Source: Dryomyza anilis
Lineage: Eukaryota > Arthropoda > Insecta > Diptera > Dryomyzidae
Direction: 5' to 3'
DNA: 64,000 bases
NCBI GenBank assembly: GCA_951804985.1
Contig: OX638135.1
Span: forward strand, 72,693,695-72,757,694
Shown: positions 49,973 to 61,650 of the stretch, piece after piece
Layout of the letters: the number at the start of each line of letters is the position of its first letter
Numbering within the stretch: position 1 is the stretch's first letter
Translations under genes and position numbers: made by a program
The notes under the pieces: generated by a model
The model's database searches: none
What the model was told of the DNA's origin: nothing
The model's input: the letters and a program-made list of their open reading frames with translations, nothing else

Positions 49973-51330
49973 CAGTTTCAAGGATATTTGACAAAAATCA
50001 AAAACACGTTTTTGAGGATTTTATTGGTTGGTAAGCGTTGATTATAATGTCTGACTTATTTTTATTTTATTCAAAACATGCATAACAGAACAAAAATTAT
50101 ATGTACATATCAATTTTTAAAATTCTTTTAACAGGACTTGAGATATGAAGTAAAAATTACTCATTTTTACGCTAAAAATAACCCATTTTTGAGCATTTGT
50201 TTCTCTTGGAACCACAAGTCGTATCGGCGAAAAACATTATGTTCATGTATTTGACCATGATTTCAATATATATTTGACCAAAAAATTTATCTAAGCACGT
50301 ATACAGTAAAATTGATCTGTAGATGTAAATTTAATATGAGGTATTTGAATATAAATGGTCAGATAACAGGTCACAATAGACCGATCTCGCCACATACAGC
50401 GTAGGTATATAAGTAATCTAAATTATAAGTTTCATTTATATAACTCTTCAATTGTTTTAGTAGTAGGGATTTTAACAGACAGACAGACGGGCATCGCTGA
50501 ATCGACTCAGGAGGATGCTTCCTTCTGGGTGTTACAAACGGCGTACCAAACTGAATATACCCTTTCACTCTTAGTGTAGGGTATAAAAATCGTAAACGTC
50601 AAAATTGGGCATACATATTAAAAATGTTAAAAGTTTTAAAAAATTAAATACAAATTATTAAGCATAATAAATTCGTAGATATATTAGTAACTCGTATTTT
50701 TTGTTACTCTTTTACAATATTATTCTGGTAAGGGAGATAGTTGGGTCAAATTTAACAATTCATTTGACCTCTTTATACCATTATGCGTTTCAGTATTTGT
50801 AAAATATTATTATGAATCAGGTCTTATATCTGGTATCAAGAGGTTCAATGAATTGATAAATTTGACCCAACTATCTCCCTTACCACAATAATATTGTAAA
50901 ATAGTAAAAAAAATATGAATTAATAATATTTCTACGAATTTATTATGCTTAATAATTTTTATTTTATTTTCTAAAACTTTTCACTTTTTTAAATCGTATG
51001 TTTAATTTTGATGTTTACGATTTTTTTTTAATAAAACAGGATTGGAATCTATGAGATTTGCTAAGTTATAATGCAAAGCACAATGGTGCATAACTGGGTA
51101 TTGAGAAACAAACGCTCCAAAATGGGTCTATTTTTAGCCTAAAAATGAGTCCTTTATGCTTTATATCTCAGATCCTGTTAAAGGAAATTTGATGTGCACA
51201 TATAATTTGTGTTCTGTTATGCATGCTTTGAATAAAAGAAAAATAAGTCTGACATTATAATCAACGCTTACCAACCAATAGAATCCTCAAAAACGTTGTT
51301 TGTCGTTTTTGTCTAATATCCTTGAAACTG
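49973..51330. repeat. Long inverted repeat (foldback or hairpin locus)
   Basis: The outer arms 49973-50205 and 51108-51330 are inverse copies (for example cagtttcaaggatatttgac and gtctaatatccttgaaactg). The inner arms 50585-50783 and 50838-51033 are also inverse copies (agggagatagttgggtcaaa against tttgacccaactatctccct). The loop is about 54 bp. The left arm is interrupted by a mini-me-like copy (50206-50589). Without that insertion the arms would be about 500 bp each. No coding content. Confidence 0.85.
50206..50589 (+). mobile_element. mini-me-like dispersed repeat, copy 3 (5' truncated)
   Basis: Starts ggaaccacaagtcgtatcgg, corresponding to about 11743 in copy 1, and runs to gggtataaaaa. 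It includes cagacagacagacgggcatc and the core ctgaatcgactcaggagg. It has no MITE at the position filled in copy 1 and so serves as the empty site. Confidence 0.6.
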
Positions 51331-54027
51331 GACGTGTGGGGTAAAAACTGAAAACGCCATTGTAATATAATATAAATCAATAAAAATAAAATGTTATTTT
51401 AAAAAGGGAAAAATGAATATTGTTTAAAAAAATATAAACACTAAATTTACTTTTTTTTACATTAATATAAAATGTAAACATTTAACAATTAGCCGTAATT
51501 TTCACATGCAGTTAGGCAGTTTTGCAGTATCATCGACGATATGTAATGCCTGCAAAATTATATTTGGGAGAGCCCTTTTTTTGCAGCGTGTGGATCAAAA
51601 AACTTAATATATGGATTAAAAACTTAAAATATTAATATAAAATCTGTTTTATTTTAATTATTCAGCCCTATCATGGAAATTGAATATTTGAAATAAATTG
51701 TACCTAAATAAAATTATTTTTCATATTTTCGATTGAATCATATTTTTCTAAAGAAAACAAATGTCTTATACTGAACAATTATGTGTTTGAATTAATTTCC
51801 AAAAACATAAACGTCGATAATCCTTCAAAACTTTTTTGTACGTTTAGAATGTTCGATATATGTATATCGAACAGGTCACTGTGACCATGATTTTGCTTTA
51901 AACCAAACCAAATTTGCTACAAATCACATTCTATTGTATCCAGATATAGTTTCCTGCAGTTAGATTGTTTTTATCGATTTTATCGATTGCACTTCAAATA
52001 CAAATGTTTGAAAAAGCCAAAAATGTAGTAAAAATTTGTAGAAAGGAGCTCATTTCCAAACCGTGCCATCCAGTCAAAAATCGAAAAAAAGTTCTTTATG
52101 TACTTATGTTCGTCCCTAGGTTTTATTTCCAAAACATTCTATTCTTCGAAAATTCCACTCCTTGTTTGAAAAAGTCTGACAAACACGTTTGTTCTAATTT
52201 AAAAACATTCAATATATTAGATTCAAAAGTAATAGGAATGATGCCTAATTGAAATCAAATAAGATTTTGTGCAACTTATATTGGAAATACTCTGTTAATG
52301 AACAAGTAGCAAAAAAATGACATCCAATCTGTTGAAAACAATGAGTTTAAGTGTGGAGAATATTATATTTTATTAAAAAATGTTGGTCAATAATTTACTA
52401 AAGACTCAAATCCTGATGTGGAAATAACATTATTATTGAACGAGGATAATTTTAAAAAATCACTATTAGCTTTATTCTAATAAAAAAACCTGAACCAAAC
52501 GCAGAATAATATAGTTTTTAATTCCAAAAAGTGCTATCTTTGAAAAATGTTATTTCCAAAAAACGATATGTGAGATTTCATTTCCAAAACATACTATTTC
52601 AATTATGAAAGCATTTATTAACATATATACGGTTCAAAAACGATTATTTTAAAAACTTGAATATACTATGGTTATGACAAAGATTAAAAGTGTTAAAGAC
52701 ACTTTGGTTCAAATTTGACTCTATAATGGTGTAACAGTATTTCGCCTTTTTCTCAAAACAGAGTTCGTCTCATATAGCACGTTTTGGAAATGAGTTCCTC
52801 ATTTGTAATCAAAGTGGTGGGACATACATTTTAATGCCGTATCCAAACGGCGTACAGTGGGTCATCGAGTACCTAAAGTTGGCGAATGCGAAAAAGTCAA
52901 ATTGTCCTCAGACACTAATTCTTTGTTTCATTGTATAGTAAATTAAATTGCCTACAATGTTACATTATTCAATTTATGTCATATCTATAACTTACAGGCA
53001 AAAGATCGAAACCAACAAAAAGCAAATTTGACAGGAGGTGAAACCGTCTCAAGATCGAGTAGTTTAATATTTTATTGATTTTTTTCGTAAAGTATACTTT
53101 AAATGAGCTGACAATAATAATAATAAGAATGTGGCCCAATTTCCAAAATATCCATTACAAGCTGAAATATTTGACGAAAAATATAGTTACGATGTTTTGC
53201 CTGTCACAATTTATTTTGAAAAATTTTTCATTTGTGTTACCTACGATACTTAAGTAAATCGTCGTATACACTAACGGTTTGGTATTCCGAATTTCGGAAA
53301 ACGGCAAAAAGGAAATAACACGTGTAGGAACATTTTAGCATTTTTTTTTAATAAAAATTGAGACTAGCCAGTGGTCAGTATTTTACGTTGATGGAAAAAT
53401 GCATTGGATGTACATTATAAATTTAAATTTTATTAAAATTTTATATTTTTGCTTTAAAGATGGATTATCTACAAGCACTTATATTTTTAGATTTTCTATC
53501 ATTAAAAAATACTTAAAGTAGTTACTAAAGAAATATTAAAATTATTTATATACGATATAAGTGTTATTTGGCTTTATTTCAATTTTGAAATTCAAAAATA
53601 TAGCTATGGACATTCTATTCAAAAAGATGTTTTCAAAACTGCAATTAAACAAAAATTCACAAAATGTTGGTTACGATGTTCTGCCTGTAAGGTATCGATA
53701 TGTATCCAAATATTCCCCACACTCTCAAACACAGACAATTTTTTACAACAATTACAAGAAAAAAATATTGTCAAATTTGTGATCAATATTTTAATACGTT
53801 TATTTAAAAAACTATAAAAACTATTTTTTTTGTAATGCACACATCTACATCTGTTTTATGTAAAGCTTTTGCAATATTATTGTTTTAGAAAATGTTTATA
53901 CTTTAGAAAGAAAAAATGCAGGAGTAAATTCACTTTTTTTTATTTTTTTTTTATATTATCTTTCATTTACAAAGATGAAAACAAAAACGTTCCGGGCTCA
54001 CTCCGGCAAAACTGATTATATTGTTAC
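51331..54027. other. AT-rich sequence without gene, one SINE scrap
   Basis: At about 52808-52860 aatcaaagtggtgggacata and gtatccaaacggcgta match the SINE body (minus orientation). Variants of ttggttacgatgttctgcct are found at 53150-53200 and 53668-53690. No supported coding frame; the 95-codon frame at 51965 has no recognisable domain. Confidence 0.4.
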
Positions 54028-54189
54028 TAAGTGCGGTGCCGTGACATAACCTCCAACGGACAAAAACCCCCAATTTGAATTTGTGGGTTATGTCCTCCGG
54101 TGTTTCGGACATAACCGTCCAATTTTTAGAATTTTATATTTGGGGTTTAAGTCCAACTATGAATTCGGACATAACCCCCATTATATTTT

Positions 54190-54194
54190 TGAAT

Positions 54195-54245
<51 letters not shown>

Positions 54246-54250
54246 TTTTG
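54190..54250. repeat. (ATTT)n microsatellite
   Basis: About 15 uninterrupted units of attt. Confidence 0.95.
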
Positions 54251-54299
54251 TTGAATTTGTTTGTTATTTATATTTTTAAAATACATTTTTTGTAAATTT

Positions 54300-54640
54300 T
54301 TAACTAAATTTTTTTGTAAATAAAATTTCGTTCTTCTCATTAATGAATAAAACAAAGATATAATTTGAAGTTGTATAAAATTTATAAAATTATGCGAAAC
54401 TGAAGAGCCACAGGCGGAATTGGGGGTTATTTCCAAAAAATCGTGCGACTTTTTGTAAATAAAATTTCATTCTTCTCATTAATGAATAAAACAAAAGATA
54501 TAATTTTATTTTCATATTTTTTGAATTTATGCGAAACTGAAGCGCTGCAGGCAAAATTTTATTTCCAAAAAATCGCGCGATTTTTTGTAAATAAAATTTC
54601 GTTCTTCTCATTAATGAAAAAAACAAGGATATAATTTTAT
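54300..54640. repeat. Tandem units of about 130-145 bp
   Basis: ttttttgtaaataaaatttc then gttcttctcattaatgaata starts at about 54310, 54451 and 54583. Each unit includes gcgaaactgaag...gcaggc and tttccaaaaaatcgcgcga. Related to the gcgccgcaggcgaaaa units at 42270-42620. Confidence 0.8.
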
Positions 54641-54651
54641 TTTGATATTTT

Positions 54652-55287
54652 TAGGCCCGGTTTCACAGTGCACACTAAAGTGTTGATTTTTCCTTAAACT
54701 ATAATTAAGTGTGAAAAATCGTTTCACAGTACAAAAGTTAAGTGCCCGATATCCCCCACGTAAGTTTTACTTAAGTGTGCTTTCTGTCAATTGAATATTT
54801 ATGAAAACAGAATAATACAAACTGACACTAACAAATTAAATTCGCCTTACTTTCACGGATTATTGTATATTTAACAAATTAAAAGCGATTCCAATCATTG
54901 GAGTAATTTTTCGCAGCCGTAACTTATTCGGCCACCACAATTAACTGCCGTTGTACGCAAAATTCACTTATTTTTTTGAATAATACACAATTCTCCTAAT
55001 GTTGCGAACTGCGGAATGTTTAAAATTGTAATACACTTGAATCTACAACAATTTAATTTATTAAAACTGCATTCTCATTTCAATTTTTAAATTTTGCACT
55101 GAATTTGTACAAAAAACATAATTTTTATGACAGGAAATTTAATATAATTTTGTTTTGTAAACAAAAACATTTGTCTTATATATTGTGTTGCCATATTTCC
55201 TCAAATATATTTGTACGCATTTAAGTGGAGACTGTGAAATGCAAAAAAAACTTAAGTAGACAAAAAATCTTAAATTTTCCTCAACTC
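54652..55287. mobile_element. MITE-like insertion in composite copy 3
   Basis: Interrupts the composite repeat between its tandem units and its leader. The left end is aggcccggtttcacagtgca. On the right an inverse gcatttcacagtc (tttcacagt shared) and several cttaagt motifs occur in opposite orientation. Terminal repeats are imperfect and no target duplication was resolved. Confidence 0.4.
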
Positions 55288-55454
55288 AAATTTTGCTTTC
55301 CACACAGTAAAATGGATTGTTTTTTTTCTTAAATATTATCACCTGTTTATAACCACGGATAGAACAATAAAAAATATTGCACCCATAAAATAGTACCGAT
55401 CGTTCGGATGAACATTGATATCAAAGTAACCCACGGGTATAAAACAGAGCGTAT

Positions 55455-55830
55455 GGGCCATTCCACACCAAATCGACCAAAAAAAGTCAAATTTGAGATT
55501 TTACCTTTTCGATCTTAATGAACTTTTGGCAACTGATAAAGGGTATCGAGACATGCACTAAACATTTTTTTTTATGTTTTCCGACAACTACTTCCAGAGA
55601 TACAGTGGCTCAAAGTTGGAAAAAAGTGCCAAAAATCACTTTTGTACTGTTGTTCATATTTAAATATCTCTTGAACTAGAAATGCTAGAAACTCCGTTAA
55701 TGGCTCGTTTTAAAGCTAATAGAACAAGCTTTTAGAAAAATTAAGTTGTAATTTCCAAACGGTAACATGTGGCCCGTGGTCATTATCCTTGCACTTCAAA
55801 ATTGATGTCATTAAAAAGGACCCTTTTTAA
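55455..55830 (+). repeat. Dispersed repeat gggccattccacaccaaatc, copy 1
   Basis: Shares its start and order of blocks with 60654-61005: tttggcaactgat, agagatacag, atagaacaagctt, ggcccgtggt and ccttgcacttcaaaatt. Non-coding. Confidence 0.7.
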
Positions 55831-57058
55831 AATTCTACAATGAAAAAAAATTTAGTGTCTAGGGTCAATTTGAATTTTGAGGTTTTTCCCAATTTTAGGT
55901 ACTCGCTACCCCACTGGAAAAAAAAAATCGATATTACAATTTTATATTTACTAAACTATTAAAAAACGTAATGCTTATTTTCGACGATATAATGAGTATT
56001 TAATTACATTTAAATCAATTTTTATTTATTTCAGTGCTTAAAATATTAATAATTAATAAAATTAATACAAATGGGTTAAAATATATCTGCTTCTAATCAG
56101 TTTGTGAATTAATATCGCACATATGTCGATTTATATGATTTATGATGTCAAAATTGTTTAATAGTGTATTTTGATTTTAAATCATATACCTTTTAATCTT
56201 TTTATAAACATATTTTTAATACTTTATGATTTATGGATTCCCAACGATTAATATATAAGTCACTTCAATGGTAGGCGAGAGTGACCGTTGACTTAGCTTA
56301 TTTTTTAACTAAAATAAAATATTTAAAAAAACATTGGAACTAAATTTGATTGCATTCGGAACAGTATTTTTCGAATTAACGTGAATACGGACGGACAGAA
56401 AAAATTAAAAATATTAGAGAGTTAGAAAAAGTTGATTTATTACTACTTGTCGTCTCAACTAATATAATTTCACTATCCAATTAATTATTATTACAGTTTT
56501 CAAAGTTCGATAACGTTCTGTTGGAGTTCTTCCACTTTTCAACTACTCTGATTCTAAAACTTCTAATTATTTTTGTCTCGGCACTTGTCTACACCATATT
56601 TTGTTTTGTATATTATATTATTAAATAAGTGGGCCTCCACTGCCGAAAATGTTTAAATTAGGGACGTTTTCATTGTGCCAATATTAAAAAGAAGTACTCG
56701 TTTGGAAATATTCATTGTTCCTAAAAAAATGCAATAAACAATAAATGGGCAAGAACTGTCTGATTATTTTGGACATTTCACCACAACAATAAATCAAATT
56801 AATAAACAAAACAAGAATTAAATTGAATCCGATTGAATCCCAAAAGTTGCATTCCACAAAACTATAGTATATAGCACTTCAAATATGCAATCACAAATGT
56901 TAACTAGTATGATTTATTTCTAATAAACTAGATTAACACAAGCCACATACCTTCAACTTTAAATAAAAACTTTAATTCATTAAATTTTTAATCAACTTTT
57001 TTAATACAGTCAAATGGGGTGATTTTGACCCGAAAAACTGTATTTTGTAATGCTTATA
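55831..57058. other. AT-rich sequence without gene
   Basis: Nothing recognised on either strand. Confidence 0.5.
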
Positions 57059-57285
57059 ATTCGCGTCGGTAACTCGTCTGGTTAGTGCGTTGGACTACGA
57101 GCGAAAAGTCGCTGGCGCATTAGACTATGAGCCGAAAGGTCCGCGGTTCGATCCGCAGCGACTGCCAACATCTTTTTCATCGACAAATTTTTCTATGCGA
57201 CGCTACCTCAAGGAAGTAAGTGGCAAACCTACGAGAGTAAAACATTGCCTATAAAAATCTCTCACCCGACTTTTGGCATGCTAAA
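57059..57285 (+). mobile_element. tRNA-derived SINE, copy 3, 3' truncated
   Basis: Plus-strand copy: gtcggtaactcgtctggtta, gtgcgttggactacgagc, B box ggttcgatccg, then body with atttttctatgcgacgctac and taaaacattgcctataaaaa. The anticodon-arm region is present twice (gcgttggactacgagcgaaa and gcgcattagactatgagccg). The body stops short of the tail. Confidence 0.75.
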
Positions 57286-58015
57286 AGTGGAATAAGCTTA
57301 TTCTGGAATAAGCTTATATTAGAATATAAAAAATTATAGAAAACTTTAAAAAAGTTCGTTAATTATTTGCAAATTGGATAAATTTTGTACTACATCGCTC
57401 TATTGACTTACTTTTTTTTAATCAGTTCTACATTTTCAAATACGCTCTTTCAAAATAAATTGTCCGCTTTCATGTAATTAATTTTCAATAAAAAAAAAAA
57501 TAATACGTACGGATATTGTTTAAAGACCAGACTTTACGATTTTTTTTTTCAAATACTATACGCGATTGAAATTGAGCGTAAACAAATTTGGATTCAGCAT
57601 ACCTATAAATATATATAAAAAAAATTACATGTCAAAATAAACACCCATTCCGATTTTAGAACAGTGTAACCGAAGAAAATGTCGATTTTTTTGTACTTTT
57701 TCAACTTCAAGGACGATCAAAATTGATGAGGATGATTAGGATGACATTAATAGATACAATCTCTAATTTTTTGAGTCTATTACGATCCAAAAAATGTTTA
57801 TTTATAAGGTAAAAATGGTGAAAAGCGGCCAAAACCCACCCACGGTTGTAAGGGCCCTTATGGACTTCATGTGTTTTTTTAACATCATCTGCAATGCGCG
57901 AACACAGGACAATATTTTTTTCGACTCGATTTTTTTGTGGTAAACTCTGGCATCACAATGCAAATTTTACGCCCTATTACAACTTTGGAAAAAAATGTCG
58001 ATCCGCCCTATTGTA
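57286..58015. other. AT-rich sequence without gene
   Basis: Includes tggaataagctta twice in tandem (57290-57320). No coding signal. Confidence 0.4.
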
Positions 58016-58544
58016 CAGTGTATTTAGATAACAATGGAATGAAATCAACTTGGTTTTTATGCAAAATTCAATCCCAATTTATGTTAACGAACTGAAACCA
58101 TACCAATATTCGTAGGACAATACGTTTTTTCTATTTTTATATCTTTAACATTCATACATACCGTTTTTTAATACCTACACGGAAGTGTGCATTTCTGTCT
58201 GTTGAAAGTAATTTAGTCAAATTTTCTAGATATTCAGACATTATTTTATTAAGTATCAAAAAATTAACTAAGTACAGTTTGTCTGGATGTCAGAAGTTTT
58301 TTCTTAGGTATCAAAAAACGGCATGATATACAATGTTTGCATGTGTGTGTTTTCACGAAGAACAACAAAACACAGCCAGACAAGCAAGCGTCTGTGTATG
58401 TATGAATGTTAAAGATATAAAAATAGAAAAAAAAGCGATTTTTCTTACGAATATTGGTATGATTTCAGTTCGTAAACATAAATTGGAATTCAATTTTACA
58501 TAAAAACCGAGTTGATTTCATTCCATTGTTATCTAAATACACTA
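58016..58544. mobile_element. Mariner-like MITE with long inverted arms
   Basis: CAGTGTATTTAGATAAC at the left and its inverse (one base different) at the right, both next to TA. The arms stay about 90% complementary for some 145 bp, and a second inverted pair (ccgttttttaatacctac / taggtatcaaaaaacgg) continues inward. 529 bp, non-coding. The right part is present again at 61651-61829. Confidence 0.65.
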
Positions 58545-58723
58545 TACAATGCTTATGGATAACGTGCGGAAGGTGGTTTATACATAACCAGCTAGATGCT
58601 GCAGAAGAGGAGTAAGTTTATAAGGTAAGTAAACGGTTTCAGAATAATATACATAAATTATATAATAATAATAGTACAAATAAAATAAACAATTCAATTA
58701 AATTAAGTATTCAAAGAAGTCAT

Positions 58724-59155
58724 TTAATATACAAAAATACATATAGGTAATAAAATTCTAAATAAACAATAAATCCAGCGAAGCCGCTGGATCTTGATGC
58801 GCTTGACTATGTCAATGTCGTCGAATAACTCATACAGCTCGTGGTTCATCCTGATTCGATACTCATTAGCAAAGCAGATAGGGCCAAAGATTTTACGAAG
58901 AATCTTTCTCTCGAACGCTCCCAGTACTCTCTCATCGGTGGAGGCAAGCGTCCATGTTTCCGCACCATAAAGTAGGACGGACATGATGAGTGACTTGTAG
59001 AGCGTTATTTTTGGCCGACGAGAGAGGGCTCTACTTCTAAATTGCCTACTGAGCCCAAAGTAGCACCTGTTGGCAAGAGTTATTCGCCGTTTGATCTCCA
59101 GGCTGACGTCGTTGTTGCTGTTTATGCTGGATCCCAAGTAGACGAAGTCCTTCAC
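58724..59155 (-). pseudogene. RTE ORF C-terminal region, copy 1
   Basis: VKDFVYLGSSINSNNDVSLE, LANRCYFGLSRQFRSRALS, KITLYKSLIMSVLLYGAETW and ERKILRKIFGPICFANEYRI, the same order as 35260-35566. It has 143 codons without a stop and runs past the usual RLRW motif into 3' sequence. Confidence 0.75.
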
Positions 59156-59184
59156 AATGTCGAACTTGTGGGTGTCAAAATCAG

Positions 59185-60037
59185 CTATTGGTCCAAGCGC
59201 ACGGACTCCGAGTCCATATTGGCACCTCGGATAGTGCGTACGTCCATCACGCTCGAAGCGTGCCTTCCGTCAATCACAACGTGATCAATTTGGTTTCGAG
59301 TTTTTTGATTGGGCGACAACCATGTGGCCTTGTGGATATCGAAATGTTCGAATCTAGTGCTACTAACTACGATGTTTCGTGCTGCGGAGAAGTCGATTAG
59401 CCTCGTTCCGTTATCGGAAGTGTTGGCATGGAGGCTAAATTTTCCTATTGTGGGACAAAAGATGGCTTCTCTGCCCACCTTGGCGTTAAAATCGCCTAGC
59501 ACGATTTTGATATCGTGGCGGGGGCAGCGCTCGTATGCGTTGTCTAGGTGCTCGTAGAAGCGCTCTTTTGTCTCGTCATCTTTCTCGTTCGTCGGAGCGT
59601 GTGCACAAATTAGGCTAATGTGGAAATATTAAGCCTTGATGCGAATTGTTGCCAGCCTTTTGTCCACGGGTGTGAACCTAGAGACAAGGTGGCGGAGTCT
59701 CCGACCACAAATCCACATCCAAATTCGTGTCTCTCCGCATGGCAGCTGTAGTAGATATCACAGGACGCTTGTTTCGAACAGCCCCGTCCCGTCGCATCTC
59801 CTGGATAGCGGTGATGCCAGCCTTATATTTTTCGAGGACATCTGCCAGCTGGATAGAAGCACCTTCCCTATAAAGGGTCCGGACATTCCAGGTGCATATC
59901 CGTAAATCATGGTCCTTAAAACGTTTGCGTGGGTCGTCATCGTTGTAATCGGTCGTTACCCGAGGCTTCTTTTTTGGACGCATATTTTTTTTCCGTGGTG
60001 GGACCCAAACCTCGGACCCAAACCTCACAAAACGCAC
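59185..60037 (-). pseudogene. RTE endonuclease, copy 1, broken in the middle
   Basis: Starts with MRPKKKPRVTTDYNDDDPRK then ICTWNVRTLYREGASIQLAD and ITAIQEMRRDG (metal-binding Glu). About 170 bp are out of frame (59510-59680). LGDFNAKVGREAIFCPTIGK, HKATWLSPNQKTRNQIDHVV and VMDVRTIRGANMDSES follow. The catalytic SDH is lost at the deletion junction. Confidence 0.75.
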
Positions 60038-60419
60038 AAACCCTCACTCTGAGGGAGATGCTCGCCACTCACTTTAGCCGACTTCTACACCGGGTTGTGT
60101 AGAGCGCCGTTTCCAGGGACTTCCACCGAAGTGGAGGTGTAACCATTTGACAATTTGCCAATTCTGCTGAGCAGTGAGTTGACTGGAGACGACACCGACA
60201 GGGATTGCGCTGGCTTCGCCATGTTGAAGCAATCAGACACGTTGTCTTGTGATAATCGCCCCCATAGTCCCCTCTGAACCACTCAACCACTGAACTTGAG
60301 AGAACTTGGATTTTAAAAATGGTTTGTATCTTTAATGGTTATGGAGATACAAATCATTAAAATTGAGATTTTTTCATGAACAATTTTTCAAAAATTGTAA
60401 AAAATCCAAAAGTTATTTA

Positions 60420-60565
60420 TATATAACATATGGTGTATGACGTCTTTAATGCAATGTCATTTATGAAATTGTTGTTGACGTAGTCATCAATGACAAATTT
60501 TCAAATGTCCTCGATTCATCATTGATGACCTTGTCGTCAATGAGGCCATTTCCTGCTGGGTATAT
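60420..60565. repeat. Sequence inversely related to 63545-63690
   Basis: ggccatttcctgctgggtat is the near inverse of tacccggcaggaaatgtcac at 63553. Both sides contain several gatgac/gtcatc and tgtcatt motifs. It may mark ends of one larger element or two copies of one terminus. Confidence 0.4.
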
Positions 60566-60653
60566 TAACGCTATCATCATACAACTTTTGCCGAATATAT
60601 ACATACTAATTTCATATACTTCAAAATAAATAAAAATAATTTGGGAAAATAAT

Positions 60654-61005
60654 GGGCCATTCCACACCAAATCGACCAGCGGTTGGCACTCACCTTCTTC
60701 GATTTCAATGAAATTTTGACAACTGATATAGGGAGATATGCATTGAACATTTTTTTATTATTTTCCAGAGATACAAGATAAAAAAAAATGGGCCAAACAT
60801 CACTTATCTATGGTTATTCCTATTTTATTATCTCTTAAAGAAGAAACGATAGAAACACTGTTGATATCTCGTTTCAAAACAAATAGAACAAGCTTCTATA
60901 CCAATTAAGTGTTAACTTCTAAACTTGAACAATTGGCCCGTGGTAAATATCCTTGCACTTCAAAATTATTGTCCTAAAACGGAACCTTTTTAAAATTCTG
61001 AAAAA
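60654..61005 (+). repeat. Dispersed repeat gggccattccacaccaaatc, copy 2
   Basis: Partner of 55455-55830, same orientation. A further scrap cacttcaaaattgatgtcct lies at 61326-61345 after a (TA)n tract. Confidence 0.7.
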
Positions 61006-61193
61006 AATCAAATATTTTGCTTGATTTAATATAAATGTTCATGCCAAATTTGTAGATGGTATTTTGATGGCATCATATTTTAAAAATTAATTTTCTCAAT
61101 TTTTACATATTTTTTGTATTGAAAAAAAAATTATATTTTCTTCAAAAATAAAATTTGCAATCATTTTTTAATGTATTTGTAACATTGATGTCG

Positions 61194-61308
<115 letters not shown>

Positions 61309-61489
61309 ATAAGGTCATTGTACGCACTTCAAAATTGATGTCCTTAAAAAGAACCGTTAAAATTCTAAAAAAAATTCAAAATTTATGGTAGTTTCATGGC
61401 ATAATATTTATATTTTTTTTTGGATATTTTTATTTATTTATTGTATTGTATTTTTTTCATACAGTAAAAGTTGCAATAATTCTTGAATA

Positions 61490-61490
<1 letters not shown>

Positions 61491-61583
<93 letters not shown>

Positions 61584-61625
61584 TACATATATATATGTAT
61601 GTATATATATATATATATATATATT
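61491..61625. repeat. (TA)n microsatellite
   Basis: Second TA tract with agatacatat and tgtatgtat interruptions near its right end. Confidence 0.95.
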
Positions 61626-61650
61626 ATTACGAAAATATGTAATTTGTCAA

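Larger units (their letters stand above)
54028..55454 (-). repeat. Composite palindromic repeat, copy 3, interrupted
   Basis: Inverted relative to copies 1 and 2. From right to left it has the leader (atacgctctgttttatac, ending 55454), an interruption at about 54652-55287, the 140-bp tandem units (54300-54640), an (ATTT)n tract and the hairpin cluster (54028-54182, ggacataacccccat and inverse forms). Confidence 0.7.
58545..60310 (-). mobile_element. Deletion-derived RTE LINE, copy 1
   Basis: Minus-strand element with a leader (60310-60050), the endonuclease and the C-terminal part, but no RT. The endonuclease is joined at GANMDSESVR to DTHKF.IVKDFVYLG, removing the whole RT palm. It is related to, but clearly diverged from, the RTE at 32657-35853. 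The 3' part (58545-58723) is non-coding. Confidence 0.75.

Noticed and set aside
51965..52252. 95-codon plus-strand frame
   Set aside because: No motif or coding-like neighbours; AT-rich with biased Lys/Phe/Ile content.
57059..57175. A functional tRNA gene
   Set aside because: It has a doubled anticodon-arm region, no acceptor stem pairing, and is followed by the SINE body shared with two other loci.
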